DNA of 64,000 bases from Benincasa hispida (lineage: Eukaryota > Streptophyta > Magnoliopsida > Cucurbitales > Cucurbitaceae), in the NCBI RefSeq assembly GCF_009727055.1, contig NC_052358.1:42617494-42681493 (forward strand), read 5' to 3'. Position numbers and translations under genes: made by a program. This document shows positions 36,635 through 48,576 of the stretch, piece after piece; position 1 is the first letter of the stretch, and each line of letters begins with the position of its first letter. The notes beneath the pieces were generated by a model. The model worked only from the letters and a program-made list of their open reading frames with translations, was not told the origin of the DNA and did not search any database.

Positions 36635-37107
36635 TTCATTCTCGAGAAGGATTTCTCCATCTTAGGAAGGACTTAATATTTGTCAGTGAAGGAAGTTCAC
36701 TTAATTACAAGGAAGATAATCAAGGGGAGAGAGGTCTCACACACTATCGAAGACCGAAGTTTTCAACACTAATATTATCACACTTAGGGGGAGCTTAAGT
36801 AAAATTGAGAGGAAGTTTCACATCTATGGGGAGGCTAGGTGACTCTTGAGTTGGTCTCTATGTGAGTCACTGTAGTAGTCGGTGTACTATAGATAAGTAT
36901 TACATTGTAATTTCTTAACTCTTTTAATATTAGTGGATTATCTTTCTTGGGCACACTACCCCCGAGACGTAGGTAGTTTATTGCCAAACTTGGTTACCAA
37001 CTCCTATGCGCCTTTACTTATTTTCTTGTTGTTAATACTTTTTGTTATAGTGTTTGCTAATGATTTCCGTTTAACATCCGTATTTTGAGTGACGAGTCAT
37101 CCTATCA

Positions 37108-39860
37108 CTTTTTCAATTTCTAAAGAGCTCCCTTCTTATTTTAGTTTTCGTGTATATTTATTAGAGATTATTCCAGAGATAAAAGAACAAAGACTTTTAT
37201 CCTAAATAAACTACCAGCAACCCAAAAACAAAAAAATACAACGTTTTAAAAACACGTTTAAAAAATATTATTTTAAAAGTTTTTTGCTTTCGCTACTTTT
37301 TGGTCATTTTTGGAAGGGGTTGCATTGACTATTTTTCATTAGTTTTAAATTTTAATAAAGAACCCTTGACCATTTCTAATGAGCTCCCTTCCTGTTTTCA
37401 TTTTGTGTATATTTATCCGAAATTGTTCGAGATATAAAAAACAATGAAATATTTTTACCCATAAAGATCCCTAAATAAAATACCAGCAACAACCAAAGCC
37501 CCCACCCCACAACAGTTTAACAACACGTCTTTTAAAAGAAACCGAGTTACGGTCTTGATTTGTGAATTTTAGTGTGGGGGATATTCAACTTTGTTGAAAA
37601 TGATCCCATGTTTTCTGTAAGAAGCACATTTCAAAAGTTTTTTCTCTAGCTACTTTTTGGCCATTTTAAGGGGTATTATTGGTCATTTCTAAAGAGCTCC
37701 CTTCGTTTTTTTTTTTTTTTTTTTTAAGTTCTAGTGTATATTTATTAGAAATTGTTTCCAGAGATAAAAATCAAAGTTTTTTTTTTTTTTATCCATAATA
37801 CTAAATAAAATCCAGCAACATGCAAAAAAAAAAAAAAAAAAAAAAGAACGGAAAAGAAACCCGACAATGGTTTAAAAGCACATGTTTAAAAGAATCTGAG
37901 TTGCACTCATGATTTGTGAATTTCAATTTGGAAGATGTTCAAGTTTGGTCAAAATGATCCCATGTTTTCGATAAGAATTACATTTCAATTTTTTTTCCCT
38001 ATCCACTTTTTGGTCATTTTTCAAGGAGTAGCATTGCACATTTTTGTCGGTGTTAAATAGATACGATTAGTCATTTTGAAGAACTCCCTTGCTTTAATTT
38101 TTGTGTACATTTATGAGAGATTGTTCCAAAGATCAAACTTCAAAGATTTTTACCCATAATTCTTAGATAACATACCAGCAACACCTCCTCCCAAAAGAGA
38201 AAAAAACCCCACAACGGTTCAAAAGCATGTGTTTAAATAAAAACTTAGTTACGGTCATGATTAAATTTCAATGTGGGGATGTTCAAGTTTGATGAACATA
38301 ATCCCATGTTTTCAGTAAGAAACACTTTCTAACGTATTTTCTCTATCCACTTTTGGTCATTTTTTAAAGGGGTAGCGTTGGACATTTTCCATCGGTTTTA
38401 AAGGGGTACTTTTACCCATTTTTAAAGAGCTCCCTTACTATTTTAGTTTTCGTGTATATTTAGCAAAGATTGTTCCAAAGATCAAAATCCAAAGGTTTTT
38501 ACCCAATAAAATACCAACACTCACCTCGATTTAAAAGCATGTGTTTAAAAAAATAGTTACATTCATGATTTGTGAATTTCAATGTATAGGGATGCTTCAA
38601 AGTTTTTCGAAAATGATCTCATATTTTTTTTTTTTGTAAGAAGCACATTTCAAAAGTTTTTCTCTATCCACTTTTTGGTCATTTTTAAAGGGGTAGTATT
38701 GGCCATTTTTCATCGTTTTTAAAAGGTACTATTTGTCATTTCTAAAGAGCTCTCTTCTTCTGTTAAGTTTTCATGTATATTTATTAGAGATTGTTCTTGC
38801 AATAAAAACCCAGACTTTCACCCATAATCCTTTAATAAAATATCAATCACACCAAGACCCCCTCCCCCCAATAGTTTAAAAACACGTACTTAAAAGAGAT
38901 TGAATTACACGCTCATGATTTGTGAATTTCAATGTAGGGAATGTTCAAGTTTGTTGAAAATGATCCCATGTTTTCTGTAAGAAACATATTTCAAAAAGTT
39001 TTTCTCTGGCCACTTTTTGATCATTTTGAAAAGGGTAATATTGACCATTTTTCATCGGTTTTAAAGAGGTACCAATGGCCATTTCTAATGAGCTTCATCA
39101 TTGTTTTAATTTTCGTGCATATTTATCAGAGATTGTCTAGAGATTAAAAAAAATATTTTAATCTATAAAATTATTGGAAATGCGACAAAAATCCCACATT
39201 GGTTAAATAAGGGGATGATCATGGGTGTATAAGTAAGAATAACTATCTCTATTGGTATTAGGCATTTTGGAATGAAACCAAAAGTAAAGCCATGAGAGTT
39301 TATGCCCGAAGTGGAAAATATCATATCATTGCAAAGATAGTTGGAGGGGTATTGTCTCTATCAAGTGGTATTAGAGGACTATGTGGCCCTATAATTGAGG
39401 GATGATTATTGGGAATGAGACCAATATCCCACATTGGTTAAGTAAGGAGATGACCTTATCTCCTTTGGTATGAGGGTTTGTTTTTAATTTGAAACAAAAA
39501 ACAAAGTCATGAGACTTTATGTCCAAAGTAGACAATACTATACCATTGTAGAGATAGTTAGTTGTCCTTATCAAAAATACATTTGACACCTGCTGCTTTA
39601 AAACACGTGGTTAGAGAATAAAATACTTACCAATAACGGTTAAAAATTTCATAGCAAAGAAAAATTGAGTTACGGTCATGATCATTTGTGAATTTAACTA
39701 TAGGGGATCTTCAAGTTTGATGAAAATGATCTCATTATTTTGTAACAAAATAAATTTCAAAAGTTTTTTTCTAGCCTCTTTTTGGTCCTTTTTTTAAAAT
39801 TAGTAGCACTGGTCATTTTTTTAGTTTTAAAGGAGTACCGTTGGCCATTTGCAAGGAATC
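37108..39860. repeat. SAT340 tandem array, right part
   Basis: About seven to eight divergent head-to-tail units. The anchor 'aaaatgatcccatg' recurs near 37600, 37955, 38297, 38610, 38955 and 39725, giving spacings of 355, 342, 313 and 345 bp, then 770 bp where the TRIM is inserted. Other ordered anchors are 'tttttggtcattttt', 'aaagagctccctt', 'tttcgtgtatatttat' and 'taaaataccagcaac'. One shortened unit (~257 bp between 'agctccctt' anchors near 37125 and 37382) and variable poly-T/A runs show indel drift. No coding frame is conserved between units. Confidence 0.85.
39172..39573 (+). mobile_element. TRIM element (terminal-repeat retrotransposon in miniature)
   Basis: 402 bp with direct terminal repeats at 39172-39363 and 39407-39573. 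They share 'tcccacattggttaa', 'catgaga', 'tttatg', 'aagt' and 'accattg' words and end ...TTATCA or ...CTATCA. Two bases after the first repeat is TGGTATTAGAG (39366-39376), an initiator-Met-type primer-binding site, and 'ttgagggatga' precedes the second repeat as a polypurine tract. Perfect AAAAT duplications flank it (39167-39171, 39574-39578). There is no coding capacity, as is normal for TRIMs. It interrupts one SAT340 unit. Confidence 0.88.
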
Positions 39861-40280
39861 CATTATTATATATATATATATATATATGTTAATCTTATTA
39901 TAGTTATTTTTTAAATTCTAAACGGAGAAGGATTATAAAAAAAAATCAATGTGGCATCATTTCCGTCAAAAGAAAGATGTATTTGGCCAAGATATGTAAT
40001 AAAATTGTTATGCAATGTCGTAGTATGAAATTTGGTAGAGGACAACTACGGTGTACTAAATTAATTGTTCAATCAATTTATGAATTTGCCACTACTCATA
40101 TAGTCTCATTTTGAAGTTAGTTTGATGTAATTACATATGTATTCAAATATATACACTCCTTGTTGGCATTAATCGAGGTCATCATTTTTATTCATATGTT
40201 ATTTTATCATTCTCCTTATTTTTTGATTAATAGAATCTAAAATGAATTTAGAAATTAATGTTACAAATTACAATTTATTA
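39861..40280. other. A+T-rich spacer with (TA)n tract
   Basis: Contains an (AT)n microsatellite near 39868-39888 and no coding feature. It ends with TATTA (40276-40280), the expected left target duplication of CopB, though no right copy was found. Confidence 0.5.
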
Positions 40281-40644
40281 TATATATTATAAAATAGATG
40301 TCTAATGCTTAATAGTATTCTCCCATTCATCCTATGTGTATTTATGCATCTTGAGGTCCTACAATTACAAATTCTTATTGTCTATGTAATTATACCTCAT
40401 ACTTGCCAAATTTTAAAAAAAGACACGTTGGTGAGAGAATTAAAAGAAAGGATCGGAGAATGAGAATTTTAGATTTTCATAAATTCCATATTTTTCCTTT
40501 TTTTTTTTTTAATGTTTTCCTTAATTTTATTTATTTATTCCAAATTTTAGTTATCTAGTCATTTTATTTTATTTGTTTATATATTTTGTTATTACATTAT
40601 ATTTTTTCCATATCCGTGTTTTCGACATGCTCCTAAATTTTACA
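40281..40644 (+). repeat. CopB 5' LTR
   Basis: Matches 52679-52780 plus 62772-63060: 'ttataaaatagatg', 'taatgcttaat', 'cctcatacttgccaaatt', 'gaatgagaattttagatttt', 'catgctcctaaatttta'. The start is TATATATT where the 3' LTR has TGTATATT. The right end is taken at ...TTTTACA. No convincing primer-binding site follows, so that end is approximate. Confidence 0.75.
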
Positions 40645-40798
40645 ATATTTTTTCAGCACAGACTCCTATCATTTCCCCGCTAAAGTTAGGCCCTGAAGAT
40701 ATGTCGTTTTCCCTCTCTTCATTATAATTAATAAATGTTTGTTTTGCATGTGTGGTAAAATTTTCAATATAAATACAATACTTTGTGATAGTGTTACC

Positions 40799-41680
40799 AT
40801 GACAAATCTTACAAAATTAGAATTCACAATCTTTAACATTAGTGGTAATAATTATTTGTCATAGATGTTTGATGCCGAAGTACATTTGGATGTCATAAAA
40901 ATATAATCATCATAAAACAATTGTTCGTCCTAAAGCTTGTTATGAAAGGATGCACTTGAAGCTCCAAGATTTTAGATCAATAGGTTAGAGAAGACATTTT
41001 TCTACATTCCATGCCTCGGATTGCTCTTGCAGTAGCGATATAAAGAGAAATATTCTGAACTTATCTCATGTCTTCTTGTGGCTGAATGAAATAACGAGTT
41101 ATTAACGAAAAATCATGAATCTCAGCCAACTAGAGCAACGAAATTCCCTGAAGTGAATTGTGTAAATTTTAATAATCGTGGATGAAAATAATGAATCTCG
41201 ACTAATTAGAACAACACAATTTCCAAAAGTGAATGTTGTGAATTTTAATAATTGTGGTCGTGGTTGAGGTCGTTATGACTGCAGTAGTAGAAGAGATAAG
41301 TATTCTTTTCGTGGTAATCATTCAAATTTCAAAGAGAACCACACTGAATGATGATTATAAAAGAAAAGCTCCACAAGATAATAATTCAGGAAAAATGGAA
41401 AATATGAAAGCAAGATTTTCCTACTGGGATAATGATATATTTGATCCCTCAAATATGATAAATGTTGATCATATAAAAAGTGTTTCTTTCGATTTTGAGA
41501 ATACCTAGGATTAATATTTTTTTAGAATCTATCTTTCATGTTATTTTTAGCTAAGATTGAACTTTTTATATTTAAAATTTTTTTCCTCTTATTGTATTTT
41601 TTTTTTTTTGTTTATGAAGAAGCATGGATAGTTTTCATATGTCAGATGACTAAAAAATGAGCAAAGGAGATATATGTGTG
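40799..41680 (+). pseudogene. CopB gag remnant
   Basis: Starts ATG at 40799 with MTNLTKLEFTIFNISGNNYL, a stop, then MFDAEVHLDV. This is the N-terminal block of a widespread plant Copia Gag (a KLEF...NYLSW...DAEIHLD type). Stops and frameshifts follow at once. A Gly/Arg-rich stretch near 41240-41330 corresponds to the nucleic-acid-binding tail. No intact zinc knuckle is visible. The 84-codon frame at 41254-41508 is partly out of the original frame. Confidence 0.7.
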
Positions 41681-41689
41681 GCAGATAGT

Positions 41690-41901
41690 GCAACTACGTA
41701 CACAGTACCTACAACTAAAATATATTTTTCCAAACTGACAATGTTGAAAGTAAAAGTCAATACAATATCAGGTTCTGCAAATTTAATTGAATGATTTGGA
41801 AAAACAAATATTATTTTGCCTAGAGTAACAAAATTTACAATTGACAATACATTATTCTCTGGTTAATCAAAGGAAAATCTACTAAGTTTTAAAGATATAC
41901 A
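41690..41901 (+). pseudogene. CopB protease region
   Basis: Translation gives SATTYTVPTTKIYFSKL, NTISGSANLIE, a stop, ILPRVTKFTIDN and ENLLSFKDI. These match the Copia protease segment that follows the catalytic D-S/T-A/G motif. The catalytic Asp codon region just upstream is degraded. The domain is broken at ...SFKDI by LTR-f. Confidence 0.7.
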
Positions 41902-43883
41902 TGTTGGGTTTAATGCCCTAAAGTCTCGTGTCCTGTAGTTTGTAAACAGTATATACGAACACCTGTGATTATTAATATATGATATTTACTTCACATCTTG
42001 TTGTTTTGCTCTGTTATTTGTTTTATTTTCTTTGCCACAAACCAATAAACATAAAATCCCTAGTTATCTATATGTGACTCAAGCATGTATGTGGTAACAT
42101 ACAAGTGGATCATGTCTTGAGTGATAACCAAAATGGTCAGTAGTATGTGGATTAAGGAGGGAAACCTTATCCTGGTAATGCTACGGACGTGGCCCGCTTT
42201 GTGGAATGGTCACAAGTGTTGTGACTTGTCACAGATTGTCACAGATGGTCTGATCCTGATCATTCGTGTTGGGGACATGTGAGCGGAGGCGTCCTATACA
42301 AAGAGTTTGTATAAACCTGACCATGAAGTATTAATGTCTCGTTATATAATACCGTTCGTGACAGAGATTTCACTTCACTAGGATGACCATAGGTAACATG
42401 ACCTCAATCCTGAGTGAGTTGGGAACTCCTGCCATTGAGGGGCGGTCCTTTGATTTATATGGGTACGAGTGGTCAGGTTGCCGATTCAAACCTACCATTT
42501 TTGGGATTCGTCTGATTTAGGAGCTGGGAACTCAGCTACACAAGATGGAATTCACTCCTTCTCTCGAGGCAAAGGTAAGTAGATAGATGACTTCCTTAAG
42601 GGCTGATTCCGGGCTAGAACGATGTGGTGCCACACACTTTGTCTTGGCCCGAGAGGTGTTAACATATAGTTGGACTATGTTGTATTGTTAATTAGAGGAA
42701 TCAGTGATACTTAAGGAGTGAGAATGTAACAACAAGAGCAAAACAGTAAATTGGTCCAACTGTACTTACGAGCATCTGTAAAAGGTCATCGTACTCATGA
42801 TTGGTTATATCCGATGGACCAAAAATATATCTATAGTAAGAAGAGTTCAGCTGTTGGTCTTTAGTGGAATCACTGACAGTTAACGGATGGTGGATCTCGT
42901 GGCTAAAGAGTTTAGTCAATTATTCACGTACTGTTGGAGCTTTGAGCCACAGGTCCATTAGGTCACCTGGGTAGCTTGGATAAAGTCGAGAACCAGTGTT
43001 TGGGTTAATTTGAAATGTTCAAATTAACAAGAGGAAGTTCAGTTATATATGATATTAATTGGCTAAATGTATGAGATACATTATTTGGAGAAAATTAGAT
43101 ATAAATATGATTTATCAAGTAGAGGAGAAAATACTACAAACTATTGGATATAAATATAATATGATTATATTTATTAATTATTAATTGATTAATATTTTGA
43201 TAATTAATCGATTGATCCACGTTCGGACGTGAGAAGTGGGGCTGCGATGGTTATGGTAACCGGCGATTAAAGTAATAAAAATCGTTTTTCAATTTAAAAA
43301 ATTCAATCTGCATTGTGTTCGCCCATGCCCAAAAGAATCCGTGAAAGTGATCGCGAGAGCCTATAGGATAGAAGCTCGTTCTCTAAATGATCGTCTACCT
43401 CACGTGTTCTCTAAACGATGGTATACATCTTTCCTAAATGATCGTTCAATTTTTCCTACACGATCGTATAGCTCTACTCTACGATAAGCATTTCCGCTAT
43501 ACGATAGCAGAGTTTCATCTCCCACTTTCTTATCGTATACATAACGCCTTCTTCTCCGTTCTCTATCAAACTCACCAGAGCCTAATCTTATGGTAGTGTC
43601 GTCATTGTTCGTGTACGTTCGGATTGTGCTGTTGTAGTCGACATACTCGTCGGGTGCTGGTAAATCGGTGGGAGGTTTTCCGCTGCTGAGAGTTCAGACA
43701 CACGAAGACAGTCTTCATTTGGTATGAACCTTTTTCCTTGTGAATTATTTTATTCCGAGCATGCCGATAATGAGTTTTATATGCATAACTGTATGTATGG
43801 AATGTATGTCGTTTGTGTTTCGGTCACTGTGAAATTGGAGCGATCTAAGCCCGCTCATGGAATTCTCGGTATGAGATCCTTCA
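41902..43883 (+). mobile_element. LTR-f: solo LTR of the ~2-kb Copia group
   Basis: 1,982 bp from TGTTGGGTTTAATGCCC to ...GAGATCCTTCA with perfect ATACA duplications (41897-41901 and 43884-43888). It is the closest relative of LTR-b, sharing 'cctaaagtctcgtg' near the start. It has a CGAT-rich tract at 43370-43550 and a short internal duplication ('gtcacagatt/gtcacagatg', about 42229-42248). The short frame at 43724-43909 spans its right end and is not a gene. Confidence 0.93.
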
Positions 43884-43888
43884 ATACA

Positions 43889-45190
43889 TTGCATTGGTTA
43901 TCATATTGAGATTGATAGAAAGAAGAAGATAGGGTATCTTGATATCATATCTACTGTCTCACATGAAAAAATATATACTAGAAAAGTCGTCTACTTTATC
44001 TTTTGGTTTATATCTACTCATATACGAGTAATTGAAATATATGCAATAATGAACCTAAAGTTCATGAATCTAGACATATTTACAATTTGGCATGACCAAT
44101 TGGGTCATCCAGGATTTATAATGTGAAGAATTATTGAGAATTCACATGGATATTCATTGAAGAGCTAAAAGATTCTTTAATCTAATGAATTATCATGTGA
44201 TGCTTGCTCTCAAGACAAATCAATAATTAGACCATCACTAGCTAAGTGGAGACTGAATCATATACATTTTTAGAACGAATTCATGGTGATATATATTTAG
44301 ATATTTTCTAGAACGAATTATGGTGATATCCAAGTGGACCATTTAGATATTTTATGGTCTTCATAGACGCATCCAGTAGATGGTCACACATGTGCTTATT
44401 ATCAAGTTGAAATTTTATATTTGCAAGATTACTTGCTCAAATAATTAAGTTAAGAGCACAATTTTCTGATTATATAATTAAAACTATTCGTCTTGATGTT
44501 GGTAAATTTACATCTCAAGATTTTTATGATTATTGTATGTCAATTGGGATAAGTGTTGAACACCCTATAACTCATGTTCATACACAAAATGGTTTAACAT
44601 AATCATTTATAAAACGTTTGCAATTAATTGTTAGATCATTGATTATAAGAGCTAAGCTCCCTACATCTGTATGGGAACATGTTATTTTACATGTTGCGTC
44701 ACTTGTACACATTAGGCCAGTAGTTTATCATAAATACTCGCCATTACAATTAGCTTATGACCATGAACCAAGTATTTCCCATCTGAGACTTTTTGGATGT
44801 ACAGTATATGTTCCAATTGCTCCACCACAACGTATTACGATGGGTGCTCAAAGGATGTTAAGAATATATGTTGGATTTAATTCCCCATCAATTATTAAAT
44901 ATCTTGAATCCTTGACGGATGATGTATCTACTACACAATTTGTTGATTTTCATTTAAATGAGACAATTTTTTCAACATTAGGGGAGGAATTAAGTTGGAA
45001 AAAGAAATTACATGGAATGCATCGTTATTGTCTCATTTAGATCATTGAAAAAATCAATGTGAACTTGAAGTTCAGAAAATAATTCATTTGCAAAATTTAG
45101 CAAATCAATTATTAGATGCAGTTATAGATGGTAAGAAAGTAATTAAAACACATATATTACCTACAAATGATCCATTGAAAATTTATATCA
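43889..45190 (+). pseudogene. CopB pre-integrase and integrase core remnant
   Basis: Pre-integrase: WHDQLGHPG (from 44088) keeps the zinc-binding His pair. The core has R-L-D-V-G-K-F (second catalytic Asp at 44495-44497, usual form DNAGEF), then CMSIGISVEHPITHVHTQNG. The third catalytic residue, the Glu of NGLAE, is a stop codon (44600-44602). The frame reopens as the 140-codon ORF 44618-45040, with FGCTVYVPIAPPQ and the usual C-terminal extension. Intact integrase inserts cDNA into the nuclear genome. This copy is inactive. The reading continues at 50834 after CopC. Confidence 0.88.
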
Positions 45191-47077
45191 TGTTGGATTG
45201 TATCAGCAAGTAGCAGAAGCAACAAGGATCAATAAGTACCCTAATTCATTAATTTTGGCAAAAACTAAAGCATGCTCTTGCAGAAACAAGTGGGTTTGAA
45301 GTCATACCTTTGTAGAACTCTTGGAATCTCGATTTTCAGCTGTTAACTCCTCAAAATCTTGTTGTAGACCACCTCAAGATCTTCCCCCACTATTCTCTTG
45401 GAGCTCTAGAGTGAGTTGTGGTGTGGGATTCAAAATAAACTTGAATTAAGGAAACTTGGAGAATAACTCACAACAACAATCCAATTGAAGAACACCTTCT
45501 TCACACGAATTTTTCAGCAAAAATTCTACAGATTGCATGCCCCAAATTCACTCAAATCTTCTCAATATATTACAAACAATCATGCATAGAAGATGGCTAC
45601 CTGAGATGCTGCTCATGCTTGGAGTAATTGAAGCCTAAAGATGGTGGGTTATGGGTGAGCAACTTGAAGATGATAATAGAAAATACCTTTTTTCCATTTT
45701 GTGTATTTTTCAATTTTCAAATTCCAAATTTTATTTTAGAAAAAAAAAATTGATTTCAAAAATAAAAAATTATTAATTTTATAAATTATTTTTTCAAATA
45801 AAATTAATAAATAATTATTTAAATAATTTAAATAATTCTAATTAATTTAATATCAAATATTAAATTAATTTTACACAATCCACCTCTATATATTTAAATC
45901 ATATTTAAATATAAATTCTCCAATTCCGTTTAATTCTTAAAATTAAACGTGTAATTATATCTCATATAGTTACTAATTCCTTTAATTCTAATTTGAACAT
46001 TTCAAATTAACTTATCACGCTACTCTAGAGCTAATCCATTTACAAGCTAGCAGGGGGACGTTGCGAACCTACAGATCATGGGCTTCAACGATCCAAGATT
46101 AATTGGCTAAACTCATTGGACCGAATTAACCCCCATTCGTTAACTAATGGGTCACTCCACTAAAGTCCATAGTTGAACTCCCCTCACTATAGATATATTA
46201 TGTCTACTCGATATAACCATGATTAGTAAATTAACCCTTCACAGGTTGTTCGTAATAATAGCTGGGTCAAATCTTTGTTTTACTCCTGAAATTACCTCTT
46301 GTTCCTTAAGTTCCACTGATCCTCTAATGAACAATTGATTTGTTATCCAACCAACAAACCGAGTCTCTCTCAGACCAATGAGAAGGTGGGACCCTTTGTT
46401 CAAGACCTATAATCAATACTTAAAGGAACAACCTCTCTACTATCCCTAATAACCGGTGAGAGTGAATTTTGTCTTGCACCCTATGTCCTCAGCTATCTAT
46501 TCGGTCTTACACCTGAAATGGGAGTTTATTGAGCTGGCGCTGTTGAGCCAACCCCCACCTATGCAAATCTAAGGATAATCCTGAATAAATAGGAGTTCAT
46601 AGTTAGCTTAGGATTAAGGTCAAGTTACCTAGGTTATTACTTTGAAATAGTTCAGTCTTAAACAGTAAACAGCGTTATAAAGTAAGAGTGACTGATTTCG
46701 TGGCCCGATTTTGTACAAACCCTTTTGCATAAGGACAACCCCACTCCTCATGTCATAACATGTACGAATTAGGATAACTTCATGCGTAGCACTTTACAAC
46801 TCTTTGTAACAACTACAGAGTAGGCCGCATCCAATATTGTTACCAGAATAAGGCACCTAACTTTATTCATATACTATAGATCATTTTGACTATTTACTCG
46901 AACTTGATCCACTTTTATGTCTCTACATAAAGTTCAAGTACTCATGTAATAGTCAAGGGACTTTTAGGTTTATTGGATTTCTAATAAGCAAAACATCTAT
47001 TCAATAACAACTTATTGAATTTTCAAAATAAGTTCTATTGTTTACAAACCACGACTTTTAGGACATAAAACCCAACA
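45191..47077 (-). repeat. CopC 3' LTR
   Basis: 1,887 bp, TGTTGGGTTTTATGTCC...ATCCAACA on the minus strand. It is the complete reference copy for the subgroup that includes LTR-c, LTR-c2 and the truncated LTR at 50245-50828. Confidence 0.88.
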
Positions 47078-47098
47078 AACTCCTACTTGGACTAAAAC
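47078..47098 (-). other. CopC polypurine tract
   Basis: The minus strand reads CCAAGTAGGAGTT immediately before TGTTGGG of the 3' LTR, equivalent to CopA's CCAATGGGAGTT at the same position. Confidence 0.6.
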
Positions 47099-47224
47099 GC
47101 CAATGATAACTTATATATCCAATATACAAGACCGAGTTTATGAGTTTTATAGAAAAATCCAATAAACTAGGGCATTCCACACCCACGGTTTACTATTCGG
47201 TATCCCATACCCGATATTTTTCCC

Positions 47225-47330
47225 ACTTGTCCTAGATTATTTACTTGGTATTCCTAGTGTTAGTAGGTGATTCTTAAACACTTTAGCCGAGAGAATCATT
47301 GTAAACATGTCAGTGTACAATAGACTTTTA
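47225..47330 (-). pseudogene. CopC RNase H C-terminal tail
   Basis: Minus-strand translation gives MFTMILSAKVFKNHLLTLGI, ending soon after at a stop. It matches CopA's VDPFTKALSAKVFESHL. Only the last ~25 codons of pol survive, which fixes the distal end of the deletion that removed the rest of pol. Confidence 0.7.
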
Positions 47331-47718
47331 ATTAAACTATATGGAAATGCATCTTATTCTCAATAATGACCAAGAAGTCACACTTTTCTCCCACTACATT
47401 GAGGTACTCTCAACTCTTTGAGTAAAACGCGCCTGATCTGTCTTAACAACTCTTGTTAACAGTCAGATCTCAAAATTTTTAAACTTTCTATACTTTGATC
47501 TAGCCATTTTTAAATACCTAAATATTTTCAAATGGCTTTTAATAGCTTGATTCTTAACAGAAGTTGCTATGAGATAAAAAAAACACAGTTTTCGAAATGA
47601 ACATTTAATTTACAACAAAAATATATACATTTTGTTCTTTACAAGACAACAAAAGCAAGTAAGGTTATCAAACAACAACATCTCCCACTTGTCAAGTTGA
47701 GCAAGCAGTCCTCAAGAA

Positions 47719-48576
47719 CTAGGTTGCCTGTTTTGTTTTCTCTGCTATTTTCTCAGCAAGGTATTGAGGGTAATTTCTCTTCCAGTGCCCTTCTTCGTTG
47801 TAGTGGAAACACTTCCCTTTTTCTGCAACATTTTTCTTGCCTTTCTTTCCAGCAAGTTTCTTCTTCCCTTTCCCTTTGCCCTTCTTTATAGGAATACTCT
47901 TACTCTGTGAAGAGGAAGCAACATCAGACTTGGAGGACGTTTCTCTCTTTTCAGCAGTAACATTTACTTCTGATTCCAGACCTTTAGTTCTCAACATAGT
48001 CTTGTAAGCCTGTAGTTCATTCAGCAGAGTAGTCAAACTATATTCAATTTTATTCATGAGTGCATTCATACAAAATTATAGAAAACTCTTCAGAAGAGAT
48101 TCTAGAATAAAACCGACTTGACCTCTCTCATAAAAAACAGTGTCGTTTACTTCCGTCATATTAAAGTGGACCATCATGTCGAGGACATGTTCACGAACAG
48201 AGGCCCCCTCTTTCATGCGGCTGTTGTAAACGTACTTGATAGCATCATGCCTTAGGGTGAAGGACGACTGTCTAAACATCCCTCGTAGAGATTCCATAAT
48301 CTCTTTGGCAGCACTTATATCCTCATGTTTCTTCGCCAAAACATTAGATATGCTAGCGAGGATATAACGGGCTTTATCATTTGCCCTGATCCATCTATCA
48401 TACACATCCCGAACAGTTCGCTTTGTGTTAAAGCTCGAAATGGGAGGACAATCCTCTGTTAAGAAAAACCGTAAATCGTCTATCATTAGTATAGTGTTCA
48501 AATTTGATTTCTAGGTTACATAATTATCCCCGATCAATTTATCTAATGCCAAAAATTGTATTATCGAACTCGTCAT
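47719..48576 (-). pseudogene. CopC gag (UBN2-type, with degenerate zinc knuckle)
   Basis: The likely start is ATG at 48576 (MTSSIIQFLALDKLIGDNY), followed by a stop in place of the usual Trp. The frame then runs through NTILMIDDLRFFLTEDCPP, YDRWIRANDKARYILASI and EIMESLRGMF (48501-48076), which is Copia Gag. A frame change near 48070 leads to 48069-47719 with a Lys-rich linker and CFHYNEEGHWKRNYPQYL. There the knuckle C-x2-C-x4-H-x4-C has Tyr at its second and fourth Cys positions. It is the longest protein trace in the window but is broken by at least one stop and one frameshift, with two metal ligands lost. Confidence 0.88.

Larger units (their letters stand above)
10320..37107 (+). mobile_element. 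S0: ~1-kb Copia-type solo LTR, split by CopA
   Basis: The left piece is 10320-10716 (starting TGTTGAAG) and the right piece 36514-37107 (ending ...CCTATCA), about 0.99 kb net. The flanks 10315-10319 (ATTTT) and 37108-37112 (CTTTT) match at 4/5, and SAT340 is continuous across the junction. The right piece carries words I associate with plant Copia LTR ends ('gtggattatctttcttgggc', 'ctacccccgagacgtaggt'), followed by a T-rich stretch. No gag, pol or primer-binding site is left, so it behaves as a solo LTR. Strand and family are inferred. The boundaries come from TG...CA ends plus array continuity. Confidence 0.65.

Noticed and set aside
39172..39573. Cassandra-type TRIM carrying 5S rRNA
   Set aside because: No 5S rRNA promoter-like sequence was found in its terminal repeats.
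37108..39860. CRISPR-like array
   Set aside because: Units of ~340 bp diverge along their whole length, with no short constant repeat or unique spacers; the context is plant retrotransposons.
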